Source: Nocardioides sp. Root122
Lineage (GTDB): Bacteria; Actinomycetota; Actinomycetes; Propionibacteriales; Nocardioidaceae
NCBI RefSeq assembly: GCF_001425025.1
Contig: NZ_LMDE01000001.1
Location: 230,751-294,750, forward strand
Direction: 5' to 3'
DNA length: 64,000 nucleotides
Shown: one piece after another, positions 51,859 through 63,742 of the stretch
How positions within the stretch are numbered: the first letter of the stretch is position 1
Layout: each line of letters begins with the position of its first letter
The notes under the pieces: model-generated
Told to the model about the DNA's origin: nothing
The model's database searches: none
Seen by the model: only the letters and a program-made list of their open reading frames with translations
Made by a program: the position numbers and the translations under genes

Positions 51859-52548
51859 TCAGGAGTCGGTGCTGTCCTTGCGGGTGAACCAGCCGCCGCC
51901 GCCACCCTCGCTCTCCAACGGCTTGCCGGGCATCTCGTTGGCGCCCGGCGTGCGGCGCGGCAGCAATGGGGTGCTCGGCGCCTGCGTCTCGGTCCGGCTG
52001 TCGTCGGTCCGGGTCTCGTCGGCCGGAGCCTCGTCTGCCGGAGCCTCGTCGGTCCGGGGCTCCTCGGCCCGCTGCACCGGCTCGGCCGGCGCGGTGGTCT
52101 CGGCGGTGGTCTCGGCGGCGGGCTCCGGGGTGGTGGGCTCGGGCTCGGCGTTCACCTCGGCGGGCGGGGTGGGGCCCTGGTCGACGGTGCCGGGGACCTG
52201 GGGCACGTAGTCGTCGGCCTTGTGGTCGATGCGAGGGTCGAGCCGGTCCGCTGCCCGGATCTGGTCCTCGTGCGCCGCCTCGGCCTGGCTGGCCATGAGG
52301 CGCGCCTGCTGTGCCTCGGCCTCGGCACGCTCGGCGATCGCGCGAGCCTCCTCGGCGTTCGCCTCCGTCTCCGCGGCCCTGGCCTGCGCGGGCGGCAGCA
52401 CGGTCTGGGCGCTCGCGGCTGCCTCGGACCGCAGCTGCTCGGCGCGCGCGACGTTCGCCTCGCGGTTCTTCCGCCGGATCGTCGGGACCACGAGGGCCAG
52501 GGCGATCACGAGGATGACGATGAGCGTGATGCTGATGAGCGTGGTCAC
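51859..52548 (-). CDS. Single-pass membrane coiled-coil protein, paralogue of 54834-55250
   Basis: 229 residues: one N-terminal membrane helix (LISITLIVILVIALALVV), an Ala/Glu-rich coiled coil (about 28-95), the motif HEDQIRAADRLDPRIDHKADDY that is shared with the 138-residue paralogue, then a Thr/Glu/Pro-rich disordered tail ending GGGGGWFTRKD. The fold resembles general stress-type membrane proteins; function unknown. Confidence 0.82.
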   Translation of the reverse strand: MTTLISITLIVILVIALALVVPTIRRKNREANVARAEQLRSEAAASAQTVLPPAQARAAETEANAEEARAIAERAEAEAQQARLMASQAEAAHEDQIRAADRLDPRIDHKADDYVPQVPGTVDQGPTPPAEVNAEPEPTTPEPAAETTAETTAPAEPVQRAEEPRTDEAPADEAPADETRTDDSRTETQAPSTPLLPRRTPGANEMPGKPLESEGGGGGWFTRKDSTDS

Positions 52549-52655
52549 GGAACTTCCTCATTTCACGAGTCAGGGATGCCGCCAGTCTGGCAGCACCCCT
52601 GATCGTGTGCAGCGCACTTGCCCACCTCGACGGGCGATCTCGTGCGCCGGCGACC

Positions 52656-53939
52656 TCACTCGAGCCGCTGCATCACCACCCGGGCGGTGCGGTGGCCGAT
52701 GGCGTACGCGTCCGACATGGCGTCGCGGAAGTGGAACCCGCCCCAGATGCGGGCGTTGAGGGCGTCGTGCTCGAGCTGCGTCAGCGTGGCGTAGGTGCGG
52801 GGCGCAGTGGGGAAGTTGACCGAGCGCAGCTCCAGCGGGGTCGTCTCGCCGAGCCGGGTCCGGATCACCTCGACGGCGGGGCTCGTGACGCAGCCGTGCC
52901 CGCTCACGTAGTCGGAGTAGGGCGGGCTGGGCTGGAACGGCGTCCACCCCGGTTCCGGTGCGGTGTCGGGGTTGCCGTCGTCGGCTGCCCCCGCGATGGC
53001 CTGGAACGGCCGCCAGAACCCGACGTCGCGCTTGAGCTGCCAGCACTTGATCAGCGAGTCGGTCATCGCGCCGTGCACGGTGGCGAACAACCGGGCCGTC
53101 TCGGTGATGCTCTCGGGGTGGGTCTCGAGGTAGCGCACGAGGGCGTCACCCACCATCGTGGCGGAGTTGCTGTTGAAGAACACGGCCGTGTCGGACTGGG
53201 CCTGGGTGCGCACCGTCGAGCCGGTGCCGCCGAGGAGCTTCACCTCGTTGTAGTCGGTCGTGTAGTCGTCGCTGGTGAGGGCGTCGGGGCCGTCGACCCG
53301 GGCGAGCCGCTTGACCACGAGCGGGTCCATCGAGCCGATCCACGCGGCGAGCATGTCGGTGGCCGGCGCCGTCGGCTGCCAGACGCCGATGCCGGGAGAC
53401 AGCGTGTAGTGGATGCTCGTGTCGAGGTAGCCGTCGTCGGCGCGCTCCGCGAGCAGCTGCGCGGCGACCTCTGCGCCGATCCGCACGCCGCGGTCCTGGG
53501 CGCTGCCGTCCGGCACCCCGGCGAGCGAGGTGGCGAGGCTGGCGTCGAGCGAGCTCGCGGCGGCCGGCACGTGGTGGACGAGCACGTCGTGCGCGGCCTG
53601 GGCGACGGCGGCGGTCTCGGAGCTGTCCCACCGCCACGACGAGGCCCGCAGGGCGTCGTACAACGCGGTGGAGGTGTAGCCGAGGAGCGGCACCCCGACG
53701 GGGACCGGTGTTGCCGGGTAGACCGTGGTGAACGCGACGCGCTCCCAGTCCAGCACGACCTGCCCGCTCTCGGTGGACTCGGGAGGCTGCGGGTGCGAGT
53801 GCTGGTGGGAGTGGGCGTGATGGGTGTGCCGCGTCCCGCCGGGTGCGGGCACGCCGGAGGTGGCGGACGGTGCGTAGAGCGCGGATCCCGCCAGCAGGAC
53901 GGCGACGCCGAGGGCGACGCGGGTGCGGTTCAGTGTCAT
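52656..53939 (-). CDS. Secreted vanadium-dependent haloperoxidase (PAP2 superfamily)
   Basis: 427 residues. Signal peptide at about 1-28, then a His-rich stretch (HTHHAHSHQHSHPQ) and the haloperoxidase fold. The vanadate pocket is complete: KRDVGFWRP near 301, SDYVSGHG near 348 and RIWGGFHFRDAMSDAYAIGH near 398, with axial His. It should use hydrogen peroxide to oxidise halides, or act as an acid phosphatase. Exported. It is followed by a LuxR gene upstream on the same strand that may control it. Confidence 0.9.
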   Translation of the reverse strand: MTLNRTRVALGVAVLLAGSALYAPSATSGVPAPGGTRHTHHAHSHQHSHPQPPESTESGQVVLDWERVAFTTVYPATPVPVGVPLLGYTSTALYDALRASSWRWDSSETAAVAQAAHDVLVHHVPAAASSLDASLATSLAGVPDGSAQDRGVRIGAEVAAQLLAERADDGYLDTSIHYTLSPGIGVWQPTAPATDMLAAWIGSMDPLVVKRLARVDGPDALTSDDYTTDYNEVKLLGGTGSTVRTQAQSDTAVFFNSNSATMVGDALVRYLETHPESITETARLFATVHGAMTDSLIKCWQLKRDVGFWRPFQAIAGAADDGNPDTAPEPGWTPFQPSPPYSDYVSGHGCVTSPAVEVIRTRLGETTPLELRSVNFPTAPRTYATLTQLEHDALNARIWGGFHFRDAMSDAYAIGHRTARVVMQRLE

Positions 53940-54047
53940 GGGCAGCTGCCTTTCGCGAGGGGATGTCCCTGCTCGTGAGTCTCAGGCGGTCGCTGCGCTG
54001 CGGCCATACGCGTTCGCGCGTACCTTCCGGCCCGGTGCCGCACCCGT

Positions 54048-54749
54048 CTAGCCCAGGCGGGCGAGCCGCTCGCGGAGGTCCATGTCCGGGAGGTCGCGAC
54101 CCTGGAGCCGGGCCACGGCCGCGACGCGGCCGGTGACGCCGAGCTTCCGGTAGGCGTTCTCGAGGTGCTTGCGGACCGTGGCCGGCGCGATGAAGAGGTC
54201 CTCGGCGATCTGCGCGTTGGACGCCCCGGACGCCACGTGGCTGAGGACGCGGCGCTCCTGGACGGTGAGGCACGCGGGGAGGCCGGGCGTCGGGCGCTCG
54301 CGCACCAGCCGGGCCAGGAGCGGGGTGAGCATGCGTGCCATGGCGAGGTCGTGCTCGTCGAAGAACCTGCGCTCCCGCCCGAAGCCCACCTGCACGATGG
54401 CGTCGGGACCGTTGCGGAAGCCGAGCGCGAGGCCGTCGGTGAGGCCGTCGATGGCGTGGCACGCCTCGGCGGCGCGCGGGTTGCGGCTCCAGTGCATGAC
54501 GCCGAGGTAGAAGGGTGCTCCGTGGGGCTCGGCAGGGTCGTCGTCCGCGTCGGACAGGCCCAGGCTGACGACCTCGGTGACGCGCAGCCCGCCGTCCTGG
54601 AACACCGCGACCACGTCGTCGGCCGGGATCAGCAGGCTCAGCCACTCGAGGACCCGTCGCGAGGGCAGCGGCGAGCCGGGGCAAGGGCGGGCGTCCAGCA
54701 GGTGGCGCAGCGCCCGTTGCTCGATCTCAGTGAGCACTAGGTCCGGCAC
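54048..54749 (-). CDS. LuxR-type transcriptional regulator with sensor N-terminus
   Basis: 233 residues. A GAF-like N-terminal domain (about 25-150, e.g. LEWLSLLIPADDVVAVFQDG) and a C-terminal LuxR HTH (LTVQERRVLSHVASGASNAQ, IAEDLFIAPATVRKHLENAY). GTG 54749. It probably regulates the haloperoxidase gene 108 nt downstream or the paralogous membrane genes around it (inference from position). Confidence 0.9.
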   Translation of the reverse strand: MPDLVLTEIEQRALRHLLDARPCPGSPLPSRRVLEWLSLLIPADDVVAVFQDGGLRVTEVVSLGLSDADDDPAEPHGAPFYLGVMHWSRNPRAAEACHAIDGLTDGLALGFRNGPDAIVQVGFGRERRFFDEHDLAMARMLTPLLARLVRERPTPGLPACLTVQERRVLSHVASGASNAQIAEDLFIAPATVRKHLENAYRKLGVTGRVAAVARLQGRDLPDMDLRERLARLG

Positions 54750-54833
54750 GGGTCTTCCTCGTCCCCGAGGCTAGACCCGGGTCAGCGGCCCGTCATCACC
54801 CACCGTTGCCCCGTCGCGGGCAGGACAGTGGCG

Positions 54834-55250
54834 TCAGGCGCGGTGCGTCCCGTCGGTGGTGCCGTCCGTCCGACGGGCGTCGTCCGCGTCGAGGACCGTG
54901 TCGGGCGTGTAGTCCTCGGACCTGGTGTCGACCCGCGGGTCCACCTCGTCGGCGGTGCGGAGCCGGTCCTCGTGGACCGCCTGCTGCTGGGTCGCGGCGA
55001 CCTGCGCCTCCTGCGCCTTCTGCTGGGCGCGCTCGGCATCGAGGCGGGCGCGCTCGGCCTCCACCTCGGCCTCCCTGGCGCGTACCTGGCTCTCCGGGAT
55101 CTCGGTGGCGTGCTGCTGCGCCTCCTGGCGCAGGTTCTCGGCGTGCTCGACGTGCTTCTTCTTGCGCTGCTGCGCCGCCATCCAGGCGACGAGTGCTGCC
55201 ACGACGAGCACGACGACGACGATGATGATGATCCATGCGGTGGTGCTCAT
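54834..55250 (-). CDS. Membrane coiled-coil protein, short paralogue
   Basis: 138 residues: a membrane helix (AWIIIIVVVVLVVAALVAWM), a charged coiled coil, and the shared motif HEDRLRTADEVDPRVDTRSEDY. It lacks the long tail of the 229-residue form at 51859-52548. The pair flank the haloperoxidase/LuxR genes. Confidence 0.82.
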   Translation of the reverse strand: MSTTAWIIIIVVVVLVVAALVAWMAAQQRKKKHVEHAENLRQEAQQHATEIPESQVRAREAEVEAERARLDAERAQQKAQEAQVAATQQQAVHEDRLRTADEVDPRVDTRSEDYTPDTVLDADDARRTDGTTDGTHRA

Positions 55251-55417
55251 GACGACCTGCTCCCCGCGGCCCGGGTGGGCCGCTTCCAGATCGACCGTGC
55301 CACAACCGGGACGGAATGGTTTCCCCCTCCGGGGTGAGTGGCGCTGTCTCGTATCCCAGACCCCGGTGCCGCTCCGCCCTCTGGTGGGACGCGCCCGGCC
55401 ACGGCTTCAATGGAGGC

Positions 55418-56967
55418 ATGCAGAGCATCCAGGTCGGGGTCGGCCCCGTCTCCTTCGAGGACCTCATCGACGTCGCCCGGCACGGCGCGGGCGTCGAGCT
55501 CACCGACGACGCGCTGGCTGCGATCGACCGCGCCCGCGGTGTGATCGAGACGCTGGCCGCGGCCGAGACGCCGTCGTACGGCGTGAGCACCGGGTTCGGC
55601 GCCCTCGCCACCCGGCACATCCCCACCGAGATGCGCGCGCAGCTGCAGCGCTCGCTGGTGCGCTCGCACGCGGCCGGGTCCGGCCCGGAGGTCGAGCGGG
55701 AGGTGGTGCGGGCGTTGATGCTGCTGCGCCTCTCGACGCTCGCGACCGGACGCACCGGCGTACGCCGTGAGACCGCGCAGCTGCTCGCCGGGCTGTTGTC
55801 CCACGGCATCACGCCGGTCGTGCGTGAGTACGGCTCCCTCGGGTGCTCCGGCGACCTCGCGCCGCTGTCGCACTGCGCGCTCGCGCTGATGGGTGAAGGT
55901 GAGGTGCGCGACGCGTCCGGCACCCTGATGCCCGCGGCCGAGGCGCTGGCCGCCGCCGGCCTCGAGCCGGTCGAGCTGGTCGCCAAGGAGGGCCTCGCGC
56001 TCATCAACGGCACCGACGGCATGCTCGGCATGCTGGTCATGGCGATCACCGACCTGCGGATGCTGCTGGGCACCGCAGACGTCGCAGCCGCGATGAGCGT
56101 CGAGGGCCAGCTCGGCACCGACCGGGTCTTCGCCCCCGAGCTCCAAGCGATCCGGCCGCACCCCGGGCAGGCCCTGTCGGCGGCGAACCTCACCGCCCTG
56201 ATGGCCGACTCCGCGATCGTCGCCTCGCACCGCACGGGGCCCGGCAACACGGTCGAGTGCAACAAGGTCCAGGACGCCTACTCGCTGCGCTGCTCGCCAC
56301 AGGTGCACGGCGCGGCCCGCGACACCGTCGAGCACGCCGCGACCGTCGCCGCCCGCGAGCTCGCCAGCGCGATCGACAACCCGGTCGTGCTGGGTGAGGC
56401 GGTCGAGTCCAACGGGAACTTCCACGGCGCCCCGCTCGCCTACGTGCTCGACTTCCTCGCGATCGTCGCGGCCGACGTCGCCTCGATCAGCGAGCGACGC
56501 ACCGACCGCTTCCTCGACAAGGCGCGCAGCCACGGGCTGCCGCCGTTCCTCGCCGACGACCCCGGCGTCGACAGCGGCCACATGATCGCCCAGTACACCC
56601 AGGCCGCGATCGTCTCCGAGCTCAAGCGCCTCGCGGTGCCGGCGTCGGTGGACTCGATCCCCTCCAGTGCGATGCAGGAGGACCACGTCTCGATGGGGTG
56701 GAACGCCGCGCGCAAGCTGCGCCGCTCCGTCGACGGGCTCTCGCGGGTGGTCGCCGTCGAGGTGCTCACCGCTGCCCGGGCCCTCGACCTGCGGGCGCCG
56801 CTCACCCCGTCGCCGGCCACCGCCGCCGTCGTGGACCTGCTCCGCGGCAACGGCATCGCCGGCCCCGGCCCCGACCGACACCTCTCGCCCGAGATCGAGG
56901 CCGCCGTCGACCTCGTCCAGTCCGGCGCCGTGCTCGCGGCCGCCGCATCCGTGATCGGAGACCTGAA

Positions 56968-56971
<4 letters not shown>
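55418..56971 (+). CDS. hutH: Histidine ammonia-lyase
   Basis: 517 residues. First step of histidine degradation (histidine to urocanate and ammonia), self-made MIO cofactor. The cofactor triad is Cys143-Ser144-Gly145 in [13 protein letters not shown]; Cys in place of Ala is usual in actinobacterial HutH. Other signatures: [45 protein letters not shown] and [16 protein letters not shown] 55418 follows TGGAGG at the proper distance. The stop overlaps the hutU start. Confidence 0.97.
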
Positions 56972-58734
<1,763 letters not shown>

Positions 58735-58741
58735 GCTCCGC

Positions 58742-61408
58742 TCAGCGGACGCGGACCTTGACCCAGCGGCTGGACGGCGACCACCCGGTGGCATTGAGCG
58801 CGGCGACCCGGATCTTGTACTTCCCGGGCCGCAGCTTCAGCACCACCTTGCGGGCCGATCCCTTGGCCGACCGGTCGGTCCCCTTGGAGAGGTCGACCAG
58901 GTAGGTCCTGACGGCACTGGTAGGACTGCTGGCGCTCGCCCAGCGCACCGTGACCTTGCGTCCCTTCACCTTCACCTTCGGCGGAGCCATGCGGAGCGGT
59001 GCCGCCGCGGTCGGCGTGGCGGGCGTCGGCACCGACGTGGGTGTCGGCGTGGGTGTCGGGGTGGGCGTGGGTGTGGGCGGCGGGTTGCCGGTGTCGCCGA
59101 CCCCCACGGGCGTGACGGCCAGGGCCTGGGACTCCGCGGACGTGCCCACACCGTTGGTGGCGGTCACGCTGATCGAGTAGGTGACGCCGTTCGTGAGGCC
59201 GGTGAGGATCGTGCCGAGCGTGGTGGCGGGCACCTGGTACGTGCGGTCGTCCTCCCAGCTGGACCGAGCAATCACGGTGTAGCCGGTGATCGCCGAGCCG
59301 TTGGCGGCGGGTGCCGTCCACGCCAGCGTCACCGACCGGTCGCCCGACATCACTGTGCTGAACGTCGGCGGAGCGGGCACGGCCTCAGGGACGTCGACGA
59401 CGACCGTGGTGCTTGCCCGCGGGGACTCGCCCACCGAACTCACCGCCGCTACGGCGACGGTGTAGCTGCCGTCGGCGAAGCCGGAGTCGTGGGTGATGTA
59501 AGCGTCCCGGCTCTCCGGGTCGAGCTCGCCGAGCCGCTCACCGTCGAGGTAGACGGCGTAGCCCGAGATGGGCTGGGTGCCGGAGCTCGCGGGCGCCGCC
59601 CAGGACACGGAGATCGCGTCGCTGTCCGCGTCGTAGGACCCGGTCAGGTCGCGCGGTGCGCCCGGCGCGGCCGGCGGCGGCGCAAGCGTCGTGCCCGTCA
59701 CCGTGGCGGCCGGACCGGCACCAGTCGCGTTCACGGCGCGCACCGAGAGGGTGTACGGCGTCGCGGCCACGAGACCGGCGAAGACGTGGCTGCGGGCGGT
59801 GGCGGACAGCGCCCAGGTCTGTGTGGTGCCCGAGCGGCTCACGACGTAGCCGGTGACCGGACCGCTGCCGACGTCAGCGGGCGTGCTCCAGGACAGGGCG
59901 AGGCTGTCCAGCGTGGCGGACGCAGTGGCGGCCGACTGCGGGGCGCTGGGCACGCCGTCGACCGGGGTGCCCTGGCAGCCGGGGGCGCTGACCGAGTAGG
60001 CGCCGAGGCTGCCGTAGTCGTCGTACCCGCCCGCGGACCAGCTGCCCTCGCCGACCCCCTCGACGGAGACGATCCAGCCGGTGCCGCTGGTCGGGACGGT
60101 CAGGGTCGCACCGACGCCCGTCGCGGTGATGCCGTCGCCGTAGCCGGACACCGGTGCGGCAGTCGCCATGACCGTGCCGCTGCTGTTCCGCAGCGTCGCC
60201 TTGACGTCGAGGTTCGGCGCGAGGCCGGCCGTGGAGACCGTGACGGCACTGCCGGCCGTGCAGGTCCCCAGGGCGTAGCTGTCGACGTCGAAGGCGGCGG
60301 TGATGTACGCCGTCCCGGTGAGCAGCTCGACGGCTGTGTCCACCGTGTCGGGTGCCTCGTCCGTCCGACGGCCGAGAAATCCGGTCAGCACCGCGACGTC
60401 GTCCTGCGCGGAGTTGTTGGCATCGGGGTAGGACCCGTGGCTCCACTGGGCGATCGGCTTGTAGTAGCCCACGCCCATGATGGGTGCCCAGCTCCCGTGC
60501 CCCGCGTAGTAGCCGAGTGTCGTGGTGCCGTCGTGTCGCAGCCCGAGGTTGTGGCCGGCCTCGTGGGAGGCGGCCTCGGCCACGCTCTTGGCGCCGCCGA
60601 GTGCCTGGGGGAACACCCAGGCCGGCTGGTAGTAGGTGCCGACCTCGTCGAACGAGCCGACGTAGGCGACGCCGCCGCAGCCGCCGCCGCAGATCGTGGT
60701 GAGTGCGTCGTCGCTGGGCGAGACCAGCACCCTCGTGCCGTACGTCGTGTCGAGGGGGTCGGTCCGCACCAGGCCGTCGTCCCCCGGGTCCTCGGTGGTC
60801 ACGTCGACACCGAAGGGTGCGTAGTCCTCCGCCACGATCGCCCAGACCTCCTGGACCATCAGCAGCTCGTTGTTGCTGAAGCCGGCGCCGTCGCCGGCCG
60901 GATCCCAGGCAGGGTGCTGGCCGGACGTGACGCCGCCGTCGTTCCACGCCGTGCCCGACACGTCGGCTCCGTCGACGTCGAGGAAGATCGTCAGGTCCGC
61001 CCCGGGGTTGCTGTGCAGGGTGAACGTCTCGGAGAGCGGAGCCACCGCGGGCGCCGTCGGCGCGTCCGGCCCGCTCGTCTCGAGGGCGGGCTCGACGAAG
61101 TAGGCCCGGCCGTCGACATCCACCCACGCGGTGGCGTCGTTGCGCAGAAGGGAGCGCAGCTCGCCGGCACGCAGGTCGTTGCGGGCCGCGGCCACCGGCA
61201 GGCGGTCGCCGAGCCGGCGGATCGCCCGTTCGCCGCGGGCCGGCCCGTCGAGCAGGCGGGGCGACGCGACCAGGTGGGTGTCCTTCGCCCGCGCGTCGGC
61301 CGGGTCTGCCTGCGCGACGGTGCCGACGGCCGGCGTCGAGGCGAGGAGGGCGAGGACCACGGTCCCGGCGAGGCGGCGAGGAAGGCGTCGGAGCTGGGTC
61401 ACAGGCAC
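58742..61408 (-). CDS. Secreted metzincin-like metalloprotease with fibronectin type III domains
   Basis: 888 residues. Signal peptide to about 33 (TVVLALLASTPAVGTVAQA), a pro-region, a catalytic domain with HEAGHNLGLRHDG (zinc His282, Glu283, His286 and third His), as in reprolysin-like metzincins, a pre-peptidase-type domain (about 370-480), three fibronectin III domains (SAPQSAATASATLDSLALSW, APRDLTGSYD, PPTFSTVMSGDRSVTLAW), a PTPTP linker and a lysine/arginine-rich C-terminal domain. Likely degrades extracellular protein. It lies convergent to hutU with a 7-nt gap. Confidence 0.88.
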   Translation of the reverse strand: MPVTQLRRLPRRLAGTVVLALLASTPAVGTVAQADPADARAKDTHLVASPRLLDGPARGERAIRRLGDRLPVAAARNDLRAGELRSLLRNDATAWVDVDGRAYFVEPALETSGPDAPTAPAVAPLSETFTLHSNPGADLTIFLDVDGADVSGTAWNDGGVTSGQHPAWDPAGDGAGFSNNELLMVQEVWAIVAEDYAPFGVDVTTEDPGDDGLVRTDPLDTTYGTRVLVSPSDDALTTICGGGCGGVAYVGSFDEVGTYYQPAWVFPQALGGAKSVAEAASHEAGHNLGLRHDGTTTLGYYAGHGSWAPIMGVGYYKPIAQWSHGSYPDANNSAQDDVAVLTGFLGRRTDEAPDTVDTAVELLTGTAYITAAFDVDSYALGTCTAGSAVTVSTAGLAPNLDVKATLRNSSGTVMATAAPVSGYGDGITATGVGATLTVPTSGTGWIVSVEGVGEGSWSAGGYDDYGSLGAYSVSAPGCQGTPVDGVPSAPQSAATASATLDSLALSWSTPADVGSGPVTGYVVSRSGTTQTWALSATARSHVFAGLVAATPYTLSVRAVNATGAGPAATVTGTTLAPPPAAPGAPRDLTGSYDADSDAISVSWAAPASSGTQPISGYAVYLDGERLGELDPESRDAYITHDSGFADGSYTVAVAAVSSVGESPRASTTVVVDVPEAVPAPPTFSTVMSGDRSVTLAWTAPAANGSAITGYTVIARSSWEDDRTYQVPATTLGTILTGLTNGVTYSISVTATNGVGTSAESQALAVTPVGVGDTGNPPPTPTPTPTPTPTPTSVPTPATPTAAAPLRMAPPKVKVKGRKVTVRWASASSPTSAVRTYLVDLSKGTDRSAKGSARKVVLKLRPGKYKIRVAALNATGWSPSSRWVKVRVR

Positions 61409-61518
61409 CGCGTGACCGTAGTCAGCGCGCGACGTCCGCCGCAGGCGATTGCCGAAGTTCGCGGGTCACCGCATGCGGCGTGGTGCGCCGTGGTCGGCCC
61501 GGGCCCCGCGGTGCTCCG

Positions 61519-62577
61519 TCACCCTCGCGCAGGCGTCCCGTCGACGATCTCGGGGACGCCGCCGACCCGGCCCCGGCCGTTGCGCTTGGCGTCGTAGAGC
61601 GAGAGGTCCGCCGTCGTGTAGAGGCCGTGCAGGTTGTCGGCGTGCACCGGGGCGTGCGCCACTCCCACGCTGATGGACAGGGTCAGCTGCTCGCCGTGGG
61701 GCAGGGTCATCGGGGACGTCCGGACGGCCTCGACGAGCTCCTGCGCGCGCCGGAGCGCCACGTCGTAGGGACAGCCGGGCAGCAGCATCGCCAGCTCGTC
61801 CCCGCCGAGCCGGCTGAGGACCGTGTCGGGGCGGCTGTGGGCCCGCAGGACCTCGGCGAGGTGGGTGAGAGCGGCGTCGCCCGCGGGATGCCCCCACGTG
61901 TCGTTGATGCTCTTGAACCGGTCGACGTCGAGCAGGACCAGGGAGGTGCCACCGTCCCCGTCGTTGCTGGTCAGCACGCTGCGGGCGGCGTCGTCGAGGA
62001 CCCGACGGGTGACCAGGCCGGTCAACGGGTCGATGGCCGCCTGCTCGCGCAGCTTGTCCGTGAGCCGAGCCGTGCGCTCGCTCGCGCGCACCAGGAGCCA
62101 CGTGGTGATCGCCAACAGCACGCCGACGTTGGCCAGGTCGGTGAGGGCACGCTCCAGCGGGCTCAGCGCGAGGACGATCGCAGCGTCGGCGGCGACCGCG
62201 CTGCCGGTCACCAGCCAGGCCGCCGGTGCTCGGAGCTGCGAGGCGGCGAAGAGGACCGGGGCACAGAGGACGACCTGCCCCGCGGCCGAGGCGTCGTGCG
62301 TGGCGAGGTCAGCGAGGACGATGGCGGCGATGCCGAGAAGCGGCACGGGCAGCCACAGCCACACCCGGAACTGCTCCTTCACCACGACGAGCAGCAGGCC
62401 GGCCAGCATCACCGCCAACGACGTGGCGATCACGGGAGCCTTCATCCCCGGAGCGAGGTCCTGCGGCGTGAACGCGGTGACGACGGCGCTGAGCCCACCC
62501 GCGACGACGCACAGCGTCACGGCGAAGGTGGTGGCGGTCTTCGAGTCCCGCGGCTCGAGGACGGCACGATCGATCAT
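61519..62577 (-). CDS. GGDEF-domain diguanylate cyclase with membrane sensor
   Basis: 352 residues: six or so N-terminal membrane helices (about 20-180) and a GGDEF domain with DPLTGLVTRR, FKSINDTWGHPAGD and the active-site RLGGDELAML (GGDEL variant). The inhibitory RxxD site is not in register (RPDT). It should make cyclic di-GMP. TACCTT ends 6 nt before ATG 62577, a leaderless promoter. Confidence 0.92.
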   Translation of the reverse strand: MIDRAVLEPRDSKTATTFAVTLCVVAGGLSAVVTAFTPQDLAPGMKAPVIATSLAVMLAGLLLVVVKEQFRVWLWLPVPLLGIAAIVLADLATHDASAAGQVVLCAPVLFAASQLRAPAAWLVTGSAVAADAAIVLALSPLERALTDLANVGVLLAITTWLLVRASERTARLTDKLREQAAIDPLTGLVTRRVLDDAARSVLTSNDGDGGTSLVLLDVDRFKSINDTWGHPAGDAALTHLAEVLRAHSRPDTVLSRLGGDELAMLLPGCPYDVALRRAQELVEAVRTSPMTLPHGEQLTLSISVGVAHAPVHADNLHGLYTTADLSLYDAKRNGRGRVGGVPEIVDGTPARG

Positions 62578-62707
62578 CCCCCCAAGGTAAATGGGGGCGG
62601 TCCGCGCTCGGGCCCTTTCTGCGTGATTGCCGGACGTCCGGGGAGGCGGGGTGGTGTCGGCGGCCGAAGGGCTGCGACCGACACGGCGCTTCTGCGAGGA
62701 TCTCGCC

Positions 62708-63739
62708 ATGACCGACACGGGGGACAAGAAGCCGGCGCGCGTACGCGTCACACTGACCGACATCAGCTCGCGGGCGTGGGAGCACCCGGCGGACAAGGGC
62801 GCCCTGGTGGCCCTGCGCCGCCTCAAGGGCTTCGACGTCCTGCTCAAGACGATGTCCGGGGTCTTCCGCGAGCGGGCCTGGCGGCTGACGCTGCTCGGCT
62901 CCGCGGTGCGGGTCGACGAGCGGCAGTTCGCCCGGCTGCACCGGATCCTCGGCGAGGTGGGGCAGGCGCTCGACGCCACCGACCTCCCGGAGATGTACGT
63001 CCAGTCCGACCCCACGCTGAGCGCCATCACCGTCGGCATGGACAAGCCGATCATCGTGCTGTCGTCCGGACTCGTGCACCACCTCGACGACGACGAGCTC
63101 CGCTTCGTCATCGGCCACGAGCTCGGGCACGCGATCAGCGGCCACGCGGTCTACCGCACGCTGCTGGTGCGTCTCCTCGGACTGGGTGGCCTGCTGAGCG
63201 CCATCCCCGGCGGTGCCCTGGGCATCCGGATGGTCACGGTCGGCCTCCTCGAGTGGTCCCGCAAGTCCGAGCTGTCCGCCGACCGCGCCGGCGTCCTGGC
63301 GTGTCAGGACCCGACCGCTGCCCTGCGGTCCCACATGAAGCTGGCCAGTGGCGGGACCCTCGACGAGCTCGACACCACCTCGTTCCTGGCCCAGGGCGCC
63401 GAGTACGACGAGGGTGGCGACGTGCGGGAGTCCCTCATCAAGCTCTCGCTGCTCCAGCAGCAGTCGCACCCGTTCGCCGTCGTCCGCGCCACCGAGCTGC
63501 GCCGCTGGATCGACTCGGGCGCCTACACCGCGATCCTGGGCGGTGCCTACCCGCGCCGGCAGGACGACGACGGCGCGTCGGTGTCCGCCGCCGCACAGGA
63601 GGCGGCGGCCAGCTATGGCGAGTCCTTCGAGCGGACCCAGGACACGCTCGGCAAGGTGGTGCACGACCTCGCCGGGTGGATGGGCACGGCCAGCACCTGG
63701 CTCAACGACCGCTTCCGTCGCGGCAGCGAGAGCGCCTGA
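62708..63739 (+). CDS. M48-family metalloprotease
   Basis: 343 residues. Zinc motif HELGHAISGH at 137-146 (His137, Glu138, His141) and the third ligand in LSADRAGVLA. About two hydrophobic segments beside it (LLGLGGLLSAIPGG). No HtpX-type N-terminal membrane pair, so membrane association is weak; likely protein-quality control at the membrane. GAGGAT ends 6 nt before ATG 62708. Confidence 0.9.
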   Translation: MTDTGDKKPARVRVTLTDISSRAWEHPADKGALVALRRLKGFDVLLKTMSGVFRERAWRLTLLGSAVRVDERQFARLHRILGEVGQALDATDLPEMYVQSDPTLSAITVGMDKPIIVLSSGLVHHLDDDELRFVIGHELGHAISGHAVYRTLLVRLLGLGGLLSAIPGGALGIRMVTVGLLEWSRKSELSADRAGVLACQDPTAALRSHMKLASGGTLDELDTTSFLAQGAEYDEGGDVRESLIKLSLLQQQSHPFAVVRATELRRWIDSGAYTAILGGAYPRRQDDDGASVSAAAQEAAASYGESFERTQDTLGKVVHDLAGWMGTASTWLNDRFRRGSESA

Positions 63740-63742
63740 GCG

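Noticed and set aside
55844..55852. Possible active-site mutation in HutH (Cys-Ser-Gly, not Ala-Ser-Gly)
   Set aside because: Cys at this place is known in actinobacterial HutH and still allows the MIO cofactor.
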